Source of the DNA: Hydractinia symbiolongicarpus
Taxonomy: Eukaryota > Cnidaria > Hydrozoa > Anthoathecata > Hydractiniidae
Direction: 5' to 3'
DNA length: 64,000 bases
Assembly: GCF_029227915.1 (NCBI RefSeq)
Contig: NC_079881.1
Span: 9,548,001 to 9,612,000, forward strand
Part shown: piece after piece, positions 36,001-47,400 of the stretch
Layout of the letters: the number at the start of each line of letters is the position of its first letter
Numbering within the stretch: position 1 is the stretch's first letter
Notes under the pieces: generated by a model
Seen by the model: only the letters and a program-made list of their open reading frames with translations
Databases searched by the model: none
Told to the model about the DNA's origin: nothing
Position numbers and translations under genes: made by a program

Positions 36001-39000
36001 GTAACATCCACCGAGCGAGGTCTTGCACATCCATGTAAAGGGGATGATGTGTATTTCACAAAGTCGGGGTGTCGCTTCCTCCAGTAGGGGTGTAGCATCT
36101 ACCAAAATCGCGTATCATGTCCAATAAAATTGGGATGTTGTATCCCCAAAATTAGGGTGTTGTATCCACTAAAGTGAGGTGCCGCATCCACTAAGTGGGT
36201 ATGTCGTTTTCACTTAAGTGGAGGTGATGCATTCCCTAAAATAAGTCCGTCAAAACACCAGAGTGGGGTGTTGCCTGCCCTAATTTAATTGTAATTTATT
36301 TCAACACGTTTTTTCCATAAGGTTTTCCAAATCTTGATTCTGTGAACTTAACCTTAATCCTAACTAAACCGCATTCGATTTTAGAGAGACGTCTCTTCTA
36401 GTAGGAAACTAATTAACTTTCCAAAAATTGAGCTGTGATTTTAGGCTTATTAAAGTAACTAGACAGTTCATGTTGGGCATATTGAATAGGCCAACTCATT
36501 CTCCTTGTAAAACGTGGGGAACACTTGTTTTAATAACCTAGTCCTCAGGCGCACATTGGCGCACCTGTGTTGTTTTTTATTTGCCTTTGCCTGCCCGTGA
36601 CCCGTCGTTGAATGTTAAGGAGAATTGTGCAAGAATTTAAAGTGTTCAAAATGAATTATTGGACAAAATTAGTTAGTTAAATATTTTATAAATCACACTC
36701 GTCAACCCTTAAAACACTTGAAATATCTTTTGTCAGGTCAAATGGTTAACTTTCTAAAGTGAAGCTGCACTAGGGTTGAGGAAGAGAGTTGATGATTCAT
36801 GTTGGACACCGTTGGCTAGGCCAATTCATTCTTTGGCTTAATACGCGGAGCGTTTTTTATGAGAACCTAGTCCTTAGAACTTTGGCGGTGCAATTGTGGG
36901 ACTATGTTGCCGGATTTATTTACAGATATTTCCGCGCGTTGTTTTTAATCGTTAAGAATGCCAGTAAGAGGGACATCTAAGTGAAGTTAAAGACGTCGAC
37001 TTGTGTTGTTGTTGTTCTGTGAACTTGAAAACACTATCAAATCTCTTCAAAATTTGCTATATACTAGCCTGGTTAACTAAGCTTTCCTCTTCGAGTTGAT
37101 AAAATGAGTTTCTCTCAAACAAAAGCTTAGACGCGAACGAATGATTCAGCGTAAACCCCGAGTTTAATTATAACAATGTGACTAATCGTTTCAGGGGCCA
37201 TTTTACTTTATCTGTGAGTTGTTTACCAAGCTTGGCCATATCTTACTATGGTAAAAACTTTAATAGTTTACTAATGTTTGTTAGGGTGAGTGAAACCACT
37301 CGCTGGAATATTCGGATGAAAAGGGCTTTCCCCGTCATGGACCACGTGAGCAAAGAACAATAGAATTAGCCAATAAAAACGTGCGGCCAGATTTTGGCCG
37401 CAGAAAAATCGTTTGAGACCCAGCGTAATTTTTCTTACCACCGGGAAATCGGAGTAGTTAAATTACTAGTAGTAGTAGTAGTTAAATTACTAGTAGTAAT
37501 TACTTAGTAGTAAAATTACGCTGGGTCTCCTGGCTAGCTATATACGTTAGCAAGTCTCCTTTCAAAAACGTGCAAAACCTCTTCTAGTACATTTTTTTAT
37601 TTAAACGTAAAAACTTTGCATTTTCTTCTGAGCGAGCCACACTCTTGTTTTTCTTATATATCGGGTTTATATAAATAAAATATTCTTCTTAGAACAAAGA
37701 GGTTAAGACAACGAAAGAACCTGTCCACAAAAAGCTATCCACAGCTTCTCAAAGATCTATGAAGAGAAGACAGGATCACGTGTATCCTTTTTTACTTTCT
37801 ACATATGGGCTAACCATTGTGTTGTCTCATTGTGTCGTCAGAAAGCGTCCGTATACGTTGTTGTATTTTATTTATGTATTTGAGGTTTCAAAACATCACC
37901 TAGTTGACTGTCTCAGTGACTAGTAATATGTTGCTTCCATTTATCCTTGGTGGGCTGAAAAACTAAGGATATATGTAATTGTTAAATCGTTTTGGCCATT
38001 GTTCATAGCGGTGCCACTAATTCCACACATTAGGCTTTTCAACTCATTTTTTATTTATTATTTTATCAAAAGGATCATAAGCTTTTCTTCAAAATAGCAT
38101 GCTTCTTGACTTTTTTGCAAAGACGTGTTTACACAAAATTCTGCTACTTATTCATTTTCCTTTAGAGGGCAATGTGTTGTGACACTATGCCCTCTAAAGG
38201 CTGTTAAAAATATAACTAGATTAAGATTGGGAGGTTTGTGCCCGAAAGTAGGGTAGCCTGCAAGCCCAAAAACATGCTTTAGTCTGAAGATTATTATGGA
38301 CCACACCTTTAGGACAAAAAAGCCACGTGCGACTTACTTGTCATTGTAATAACGAGAATTATTCAATTTATAATTTTAAGAAATATTTTCACAGGGTTTA
38401 GTAGTCATTATTACTTTTTTAAAAAATCATGAAAATTCATTAAATTTGTCCTAAGAAAGGTTTTGGCTGCCTTGCAAAACTGGTACCCACCCTATGCATA
38501 CAGTTACAGTTGCAATCGAGTGAATTTTGTTTTTTCCTGTTTTTGTTATTTTCTTTGATATTCTCCTTCACTGTAAAATGTAAATAGTAATGAAAATCGA
38601 CCAAAAACAGCACCAGAGAAAATCCAAAGTGTAAAGAAAACAACTGAGAAGGAGCAGAGGTAACAGGTGTTTTTTTATATTTTGTTTCTTCATTGTTGTC
38701 GCATGTTCATCGCTGTTTAACTTTACGTAAAATTTTTTGTGAAATTTAATTTTTACGCGAATTTGATTTTTGGGCGGATTTAATTTTTGCGCGGAATTAA
38801 TTTTTGCGCGGATTTAATTTTTGCGCGGAATTAATTTTTGCGCGGATTTAATTTTTGCATAAATTTAATTTCTGCGCGGATTTAATTTCGGAGGAACTCA
38901 AATATTCTTAAAAATCGAATTTTCCAGGTCGATGGAAAAATAAATTCGAATTATATTTCTCAAATTCGTGCGTTCGCACATAAAATTGAAAATTTCTGGG

Positions 39001-40129
39001 TAGGGATATGGCGATGTTTAGTTAAATAAGACAAAATGCCATCGGTAACCTGACTGTTTTACGGGAAACTAATTGTAACCAGTTTTATTTTTAGACCTTT
39101 GCGACCTATTCAAAGTCATTCGTCGCCAGTGTTGAGCGAGAGATCAAGGTTTGACTATGTTGTCGCTGTGTTTGTAGCTGGCAACTAAACTATAAACTAT
39201 TTTAGGAATAAAAACGTAACGAAAAATAGAAACGCATTTTGATAAGACCCAATTTTTAGTTAAAATGCGTGTAAAATTAGTTTACTCAGTCTCAGGTTTT
39301 TGCAGTTTTGTAAATATTTCATGAAATATAAATTTGGCCTCTTAAAATTACCTTAATAACTTAAAACATGGACACCACAAACCTAAAAATTTGGACCAAA
39401 AATATCAATCTATATTATAATACACGTATACGTCTGTCCGTCTGTCACACAAAATGGTAGCTTAATTGCGCAAGTATAAAAAGGACAAGCGAACCCGTGG
39501 ATTTTTCCACGGGCTGATGACTAGTTCTCTTAAAATCTCTAAAAATTATTTAATGTTGACATTCACAATTTTTTGATAGTATTTATTATTTTTTATGTGG
39601 CAAAAAATTGAGCATTATATGTTTAGGACTGGTGAATTATATTTACATAAATACTGCAATTGAAAACAACCTTCTCTGATATTGAATTAGGGAAAGGCGT
39701 GCTTAATTTTAGTTCTTTCTAAAATTGTAGCAAATTTCTAAAAATATGAAATAGTTTTTATATGTTTTGCAGTGTAATATTTAGGAGATTTTTAGGTCAA
39801 AATCTTCAAAATTACGAAGTTTTGAATCTGTGGCCACTCTACCAGGTTCATGGTTCAAGTTCTCTTTAACCTCTGGCATACAACCACAATTCAGTGTAAA
39901 ACATTGAAGTAAATCTTGCATCGTTTTCGTACTTGTTAAATTGTTGCGCGCATGCGTAATACTTACTAACTAACTTTTTAGACCAAAGTCAACTGGAGGA
40001 AGTGCGCTGCAGAACAGATATCCGAAAAAACAAATCAATAAAAAGTTAAACATGAACTCAGTGACGAACGCGCCGACACACCGAGTAATGGCGGCGAAGT
40101 TAGCGAGTCGTTATTCTTCCGTTTTATAA
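27052..40129 (+). CDS. ccp110: CP110 centriolar coiled-coil protein homologue, 10 exons
   Basis: Exons 27052-27165, 30663-30806, 31741-33195, 34516-34629, 34912-35010, 35338-35463, 37693-37781, 38588-38659, 39095-39148 and 39982-40129 give 804 aa. Coiled-coil segments lie near residues 49-90 and 212-268; the middle is Ser/Thr/Pro-rich and probably disordered. Residues about 572-684 match the conserved C-terminal part of vertebrate CP110: AVAEGCLVRMLMKT, IIKTIKDTQAFLND, QLRMRLQEELLNKRNKFHDV and FFDTSATDQMKLIMLSRLRR. The tail is basic. CP110 caps the distal end of the mother centriole with CEP97 and must be removed for cilium assembly; this role is inferred. Intron 1 (3.5 kb) and intron 2 hold repeats (a LINE fragment and a Helitron); intron 7 is U12-type. 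The ATG at 27052 is the first in frame, preceded by a possible 5'UTR acceptor (TTTTTAG at about 27033-27039). Confidence 0.88.
28260..28445. repeat. Imperfect TTTTACAA(C/T)TTCT repeats in ccp110 intron 1
   Basis: Four degenerate copies of a roughly 50-bp T-rich unit ending in TTTTTTACAACTTCT. Open frames across it are not supported as genes. Confidence 0.6.
30449..30574 (-). mobile_element. Degenerate Helitron-like element in ccp110 intron 1
   Basis: Contains the decayed hairpin CCCCTGGAAAAATCCACAGG at one end and GTATACGAGTATTATAATATAGA (followed by T) at the other, matching the Helitrons at 39409 and 59998 on the opposite strand. CTAG has decayed to CTAT. Confidence 0.65.
30862..31053 (+). 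mobile_element. 5'-truncated RTE-like LINE fragment in ccp110 intron 2
   Basis: About 190 bp nearly identical to the 3' end of the LINE at 14183 (GTTCCTGGGGCAAAGCCCAG, later CTAGCATGGAAAACAGACGT, then GATG). Encodes only the GRPRKTW-containing C terminus and 3'UTR; same strand as ccp110. Confidence 0.88.
35920..36270. repeat. Diverged 28-32 bp minisatellite in ccp110 intron 6
   Basis: About ten degenerate units of the form (A)AAATTAGGGTGTTG(C/T)ATCCAC. Spacing and sequence vary, indicating an old array. Confidence 0.75.
36465..36890. repeat. Diverged direct repeat in ccp110 intron 6
   Basis: CATGTTGG(G/A)CA...AGGCCAA(C/T)TCATTCT and TAACCTAGTCCT(C/T)AG occur near 36470-36555 and again near 36795-36880 (as GAACCTAGTCCTTAG), about 325 bp apart: an old tandem duplication. 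Confidence 0.55.
37415..37529. mobile_element. Short palindromic MITE-like element in ccp110 intron 6
   Basis: GAGACCCAGCGTAATTTT at the left is complementary to AAAATTACGCTGGGTCTC at the right, enclosing TTAAATTACTAGTAGTAGT repeats. A lone end of the same kind (CCAGGAGACCCAGC) occurs at about 56769-56783. Confidence 0.65.
37782..38587 (+). other. ccp110: U12-type (minor spliceosome) intron of ccp110
   Basis: The 5' splice site GTATCCTTT matches the U12 consensus at all nine positions. A branch-point-like CTCCTTCAC has its adenosine at 38570, 17 nt before the AG at 38586-38587. Using these sites keeps the frame (QDH-VNENRPKTAPEK); the alternative GT two bases upstream with the downstream AGs fails or needs a weak acceptor. 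Confidence 0.8.
38757..38892. repeat. 18-bp tandem repeat in ccp110 intron 8
   Basis: About seven copies of (G/A)GAATTAATTTTTGCGCG or GGATTTAATTTTTGCGC alternating regularly. Confidence 0.85.
39409..39524 (+). mobile_element. Complete short non-autonomous Helitron (116 bp)
   Basis: Starts TCTATATTATAATAC after a host A and ends with the 20-bp palindromic hairpin CCCGTGGATTTTTCCACGGG, seven bases, then CTAG before a host T. These are the canonical Helitron ends and AT insertion site. Lies in ccp110 intron 9. Confidence 0.82.
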
Positions 40130-43100
40130 CACGTAATTCTTGCAAGGTTTTCGCCTATGTTGATATTATGTACTGTAATAAGTTGAAGGAAGATTTTATT
40201 ACCAAGATCAATGACATCATCACTAATAGGGTATGGCGCGGTGGAGGTTATAAATTCAAAATAAACATAGTATATTCAGAGTTATATCCCGACTATATGT
40301 TCTGTTTTGTATTTGGTGCAGGGTCCTGTTTTTAGACCTTTTTGTATGTTTAACGGCTTGTTGTCACTTTCTTTGTCGGTTTCGCATCTTTTTTCTGCAA
40401 TTTTTACAGTAGCCATGCTTGATTTGACTTTACTTTGCATTGTCGCTTCCCTGTGCTTTTTGGCGCCGTTTTCACAAGACAGGTTTTCATGAAAAGTCAT
40501 TAACAAAGCCGTTGCAGATAGTCCTCGTTCTTTTTTTTTTTGTGAAGTCCCTATGATTAACTCTTGTAAATTAAATGAAAATTTTAGTCCCAAGAATAGT
40601 GACTTCATCAGTAAGTGGGAGTTTGAGGAGTTATTAAATTCAAAATAAACATAGCATATTCAGAGTCAGAGTATATGACTAAATGCTCTGTTTTATATTT
40701 GGTGCAGGGTCCTGTTTTTATACCTTTTTGACGAATCTAGAGATTTTAATTTACATCATGTCGACCATTTTTGTTGTTGAAATATCTAAACGGATCAGGT
40801 TAAGCAAGACAGTCTTCGTTTGCCTCGCTTTTTTTATTAAGGGTTAACAGCATCAACTGTACTGATTGTGACGACCAACTTATATCAAACTACTGATAAA
40901 ATCTTGTATATATTAAAGAAAATAGAATATTGTTACTACGTCGGAACAAAAAGTCTATAAAATAGTCCTTATTTTATGTTTATTTCTCCGAAAATAATAT
41001 TTATATTCTTGTTTATATTAATGCTCGTACGGTTTTTTTGAAGGATACATCTCCCCCCACTTAAGTAAAAATTCTAGTTGTCTGCCATTTTTTATTTTTA
41101 AGAAAGTTCAACTTAAAATAATTTTTTTGCAAAATGACAGCTTAAAACCCAATATTGCTGGAAGACAAGGGACCTGGAAACGAGGGGACTGCGTCATTTA
41201 ACTTTTACTGTGGGTACGAAACAACAACCAGCCAATCGGTAAAGAGGCTCGATTGACAATTAAGTGAAAACAAAACCAACCATGCAGGATAGGCAGCTTG
41301 TCAATGTGTACAAATGTTTGCGGATTTTAGTCCAAATGCGCACATTGGGTTATTAACGAAATCTATATATATTTTTGCAAGTAAAAATCCAAAAGACACT
41401 GCAATAACATTTGCATTTTCCCATTTCTTGTTAGTTCGTATATATTTATTTAATTATGTAATCTTAGACTGGAATTTACACTTTTATAACACTGGAAATA
41501 ACTGGAGCCAGGTAGGGAAAGCCCTAAATTTTTTTTATTTGATCAGGAATCGTAGCTAAAAGCGATTCCCAAGAAACCTTGTGTTAGATATTGTTTATGT
41601 TCGATATTGTATATTCAGCATATATTTATATATTTGTTTTGCTGGTCAATTTCACAACATTTATGTGGTGATTTTTTCCCTAAGCCAAGCTAGAAATAAT
41701 GTAACCTAATGTAAAGACAGCTAAATATCGAAAAACACGTAACATCAATTCATTTATTCCCGAATCTTGTTAATGTGATCGTACATTGTCCCCAGGGTTT
41801 GTTGCCTGATGTCAAAGCCGTTCGCGCTTACTTGACGCCCTTGATGTAAAAAAAAAGAAGCAGGGAGCCCTGGGAACGAGGTTGTGACATTAGCACCTCT
41901 CGAGTCATACTGCACCTTGTTAGAAAAACAAGTAGCTATGCTACTAAAATATGAACAATTTTCTGAGTTCCACTTAAAATTTTACAGTTTTAGTGTAAAA
42001 GGCTTCTTATTCAAAAAATTCGAGAACTATAGAAAATGTTACATGTGATAGCTCCGTAAAGGTCATCTGGTAATAAAGAATTTTTAAGAGAATGAATCAA
42101 AAATTCAAAAATGCTACGACGGTTTTGTTTTCTTCATGTATTGTGCGAAATTATGAGAAAGAGTCATAAGAGATTACGTGCAACCTCGTCCTCGAGAATT
42201 TTTTCCTTTTTGATATAAGAGAGAACCCAAAAACTTTCGGTGGATGAGGATGATTGTGATGATTGCGTGTTTTATCTAAAAGTTATAAAAAAAATAGGAG
42301 CCACGGAAAAGTTAGGATGGAAATGAAATAGGAAAAGACGAATTTCAAGTGAGAATGGAATTTTTAAGTTCGTTGGCGTTAAATAACACGGGATTAATTA
42401 TTAACATGCCGTAAATACTAACAGACGGTTTAATAAAAATTTCAAGGATAACATTAGCTCGTTGAATTGCTTGAAAAATATGTATTAATTAGTTCTTTGT
42501 TGAAATATTTTGATGTATTGGAATTCCTTGCTAATTAATTTCAAAGGGTTTCAGTGTTGAACTGCTTCTCATCTCAATTTTCAAATCCTTTGACGTTTTT
42601 GTAATTGTTGATATTTTAAGAGAAAGGGCGTTTAATCAGAGATCTCTAAAACACCGTTAAAACTAGGTATGGATAGTGTCTCATGAAAATGTAGTTTCAA
42701 ATCAAAATAAGGTACTAATGAATGCTACGTGTTAACTTTAGTTGAGTCGGTTTTTTAATGTCTACGGATTTTTTAGATTAATTTTTAGGAAAGGCGTTAA
42801 TATGAAGGGGCGCTTAAAAGGTTTTAGGAAAGGAGTATTTAATTGAAATATAAGATAAGAGCATAAAAAGCCATAAAGAAGAAGCGTCCAACATTTTTTC
42901 AGATTGTCAATTCGTAAATATGAATTGAAAGAATAGGAATTTTTCAAAATACGACAAACAAAAAATCGCATTTTTTTTTAAATTTAACGAAAATCTCTCT
43001 TGCATTGGAAATATCTCTTTTTTTATGTAAATTATAAATTCACTGTGGAAGTTTTGGAAACCTTTTTTAAAATCTGAAAGAGGGTAAAGAAAGTAAAATT

Positions 43101-44495
43101 CCTAGAATATGACATCACAGCCAAAAAATACCTACGGTCGGCACAGAGTGACGCTAATGTTGTTGTTCTATCCTGGCATAGTTAGCTATCAGTCCATTGC
43201 TACGAGATGTAAATAGACGTTCTGTAATATCGCAGAGCTATTGAACGGCCAGCCTGGTTCATGTCAATCTTGAAAAAAAAATTCAAAATGGACGGCAAGC
43301 AGTGGGATACAGAGATAAAATTTACTTTCTTATTTGAAGACGCTCTGGAATACATATGAACTGATAAATTTGATCACCAGGGAATTTTTCTCGCTTTACT
43401 AAACTACTATGTCAGAGTATTTATATATATTGCTTTTCGCTGCAGCCGTGTATTTGGCTGGTAGCTTATAGCCAGAGCACCTACCCCAGCTTTTTATCGT
43501 TGTAGCTAGCTAGTATTTATAGCTAGCTAGATATCTAGTTATATACTGTCATATCTTTCTTGAGTGTCCTTAATATATTAGTTAATAGCTGCTTAGGAAA
43601 TACACACTTACCTAGACACCCAGAAAAAAAAACAGGAAAATTTGCTTGACAGCTAGCTAAAGTTTTTGGTAGCCAGATCTTGGGATACCCTATAATTACA
43701 GTAGTGAGCCCCAAAATATAGCTAGCAAGTTGTATCACAATTCTGTTACAATTTCAAGGCCATCTAACTGCCAATAAATAGTTCACATAGAGTAAATGAC
43801 CATTATGAGTAAAAAAAAGCACCAAAATTTTTAACTGTATAGTAGAGCCTTTTAAATATGTTTATTTTTGCTTGTTTATGTTTGCTTGTTTATGTTCGTT
43901 TCCTCTGAACACCTGGTTCAGTAAGTCAGAAAAAACTTAGCAAAAAATAATTAAGTAGTTTATGGTCGTAGGGACAGAAAATTTTGGAGGAAAATCTACC
44001 TGACCAACCAACTGATGCACATGAATATAGTGCTCAAAAACAAACATTACACCACTGCAAAACTCATCTAATACTTTTACAAATTAAAAATCATAACAAA
44101 ACACATTCAACAAAAACAGATTTTCTATTATGTTCATATTAAATTCATCAGTTTTTATTCTCAGTCAAAACTATGAATAGCACAACAACTACAAAAATTT
44201 GGAGATTTCAGTGATATACTTTTTAACTTTCTTTCACAGTTCTAAATATACTTTTCTTTGCTACGATTTAATTTTAAAATGCAAAAATGACAAAGCCTTA
44301 AAATAACAAGTGTTACATAGCTCCAGGTTTTGTGTGCTTGTTTTCACAAAAAAATCCATTGTCAAAGCTGTAAAAAACAAAGATCCTGGAAATTTTAAGA
44401 TGGTTACTTTTTCGCCCTAACCATTGAATATATTTCTCAATTTTTTTTAGGGTTAGGTACAGAATCACTATAATATACATATATTTAAAAAAAAC
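40130..44495. other. Intergenic region between ccp110 and nde1
   Basis: Contains a diverged direct repeat (40186-40735), GCTA-rich patches (43500-43540), and a possible small foldback with CCCCAGGG / CCCTGG ends at about 41793-41875. No coding exon recognised on either strand. Confidence 0.5.
40186..40735. repeat. Diverged direct repeat downstream of ccp110
   Basis: AAATTCAAAATAAACATAG and GGTGCAGGGTCCTGTTTTTA occur at 40250-40340 and again at 40635-40725, about 390 bp apart. The spacing and order of blocks are conserved. Confidence 0.7.
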
Positions 44496-47400
44496 ATGGT
44501 GTCTAGCCGCAGTAATGAAACCGATTTAGAGCAACCTTGTTTTGATAATCCAAAAGACGAAGCTCTATACTGGAAACAGATTGCTGAAGATTATATACAA
44601 AAGTAAGGCTAACTAACGAAAACCCTTCACAGTATACAATTTCTTAAATTATTATTTTCTAAGAAATTTGCAATTTGATTTTTGTAATTTGTTACCTAGG
44701 CTACAAGATGTCAGGGACGAATTTGATGAGTTTCAAGAAGGTAGTAGAGAACTTGAACAAGAACTTGAGGCTCAATTAGAACAATATGAACAAAGAGTTA
44801 AAGATTTAGTTAATACAAAGAGTTCATTAGAAGAAGAAAATGAAATGCTAAAGGTATATTTATTTCATTAATTCATTTTTTAATTGTAGTTTTAAGTGCG
44901 TCATTAGAAAGTGGTTACGTAATTTCTATATACTGAATGTCTTGGGCTAGAATTATGACTGCTCATCGGGTATAACTGATCAGATTTGGCTATTGAATAT
45001 GGCTATTGTTCTGTTTTTTTTAACCTTGTGATCAGTCATTTATTTTCTGTCAAGAGTTACAAAGAAAACACAAGAGCCATTAACTGGAGCATATTGATAT
45101 GTTTGTTTTGACGACATTTTCTAATAATTTACTGTTCGAACAGCATAATATATTATAGGTAAAATGTTTTGGGATATGCTGTGACCTAAAAATGGCTTAA
45201 GTGTATGCTAATTATTAATAAGTTTGCTTATGTATTTCTCTGTTGGAAATAGAAAAATTGTGTTTGCAGTATGACAAAGTCTGATTTTAAACAAAGGAAC
45301 TGAATTGTTAATAAGCACTAGGTAATTCTAAAAGAAAATTTTTTTGCCGATTTATAAATTATATATAAATCAAACTTTGTGATTTTGTGGTTGGTTTTTG
45401 ATTTATCATATATGTTTAATATATAAATAAACACTCTTTTTATTTCTTTCATTTCATTACTTTTTATTAAATATTTATTTTTGGTTTTTGGTTGACCTTT
45501 TACTCTTTCCACATGATGAATTTCCAATTGATCTTGAAAAAGTTTTCTGTATGAAAAATAACAATGCCGAATTATTTTTGAGTGTGAAAGTGTTTGAACA
45601 GTTTCTGAATGTTTGTAAAAAATGTTATTACACTTCTTTTTAATGAAGTAGGTGTTCTAAACCTTGGGATATTAATTTTACATGTAAATAACGATATTTC
45701 ATTAAAATTTTAAATTTATTTTATTTTCATTGTTTGGTAGTGATAAATCAGTGTGAACAAATGTTCCTGTTGACATGAAGAAGTAACACTTTAATTGCTA
45801 ATTTAAGTACATACACAATGTGTGAAATAAAAACAAGTACATGCATGTACATACAGGGAATTTTTTTTTTGTTTTTAATAAAATGTCAAAATTTCTTCTA
45901 TATAGCTGTGTTGCATGTTTGGTTGTGTTTACAAACAAAACAAACACATCATATTCAGGAATTAACATTCTTCTTTCAACAATTTATTTGCATATTTCAA
46001 CAGTGACAGTGATTAAAAGTCCAACTCACAACTCCGAACAGTTCTTTTCAATATTTTCTAAGCTACTATTCTTTAGATGTGTTGCTAAATTTGATTTTGC
46101 TGGCACTAAAAAATTATCACATAAAATCTTGCACTATGAAAAATGTTTTTTCCACATAATCAAATGTTGTTTTTAACTTCCCATCTCAAAAGGATGATTA
46201 CAGAATATCTCTTGCTGTCACATCTGTTAGATTTTAAAGTATTTTGAGAAAAGAATATTTTTATATTGAGATGTACTGTTGTTAGCGCAGCTTTGGATAA
46301 GTCTAAGTATATGTAGACAACATAGTAAAAGTTGTGACGCTGTGGGATTTTGTTTTGATGAACTACATTATAATCGGTAACACAATGTTTACCTTGATTA
46401 TCAGTTTGTTGTTTATGGTGTTTTGTTGATAACAAACAGTGCTTCAGCCTGGTTGAAAAATATTATCATTTAAATTTTTTATTGTTTTCAAATTTTTTTC
46501 CCTGTCAAAATTTTTGTCTGCACAAGATTGCAAAATTATTTTCTACCTTTCCTATTTATGACGGTTAATTATGATCTTTATGAGTATTTGTTAAGAGATT
46601 AAACTTATTAACTTATTGAAGCTTTATATATTCTCCTAAGAATAGAGCAAAGAATAGTATACATTTCTTTTGTCAATAAGGCTTAATGATGTGGGAAAAT
46701 ACGTTTATTGCCATGGTAGAAATTATCAATTTACAATCATGCGTTTTTTTTTAATCTTAAAAATGCATTTTTAAAATCAGACAATAGCATAAGACATTTC
46801 TTAGGCGCTTTGTAATTACAAAAAAGGGAAGGAATAAAGAAATTGCCTGTTAGATAATTTTTTCCAGTAGACACACGACTTTTGCATTTAAGATGTTATG
46901 TATGAACAGAAATGTCACTCCCTATTATTTACATAGTGTCACTTCATATGTGAGTGCTTCACAAGTAAATATGTATTAATCAGAAGGTATTAAAGTTTAA
47001 CCTTGATAATTAGCTTCATTATGAATAAAATGACAATAACATAATTTTTGGCTGTGTCATGAGGAAATAGTTCTCTCAGCAATCATTGTACACATGGCAA
47101 CAAATTTTATTGTGATCTTTTGCTAGTAATCCTTACTGTAAAGCAACACATTACTATAACATAGGATGCGCCTGTTTCTTATTTTAGGTTCTATTATTTA
47201 AAAAAATAACAGGCAACATTGTAAACATCATTGTTATTTGTATTTTAAATCATGCTTTAAAGTTTAATTATAATTTGCTCTTTCTCCTGTTGATGAGGAC
47301 TCCAGTGATTAAATCGGGTTACTGGCTTATATTAACCCCTTTTCCTAAAACATTTTATATTGTTACAGCCTGAATCAACTCTAAATTCAACTGGTTTGTA

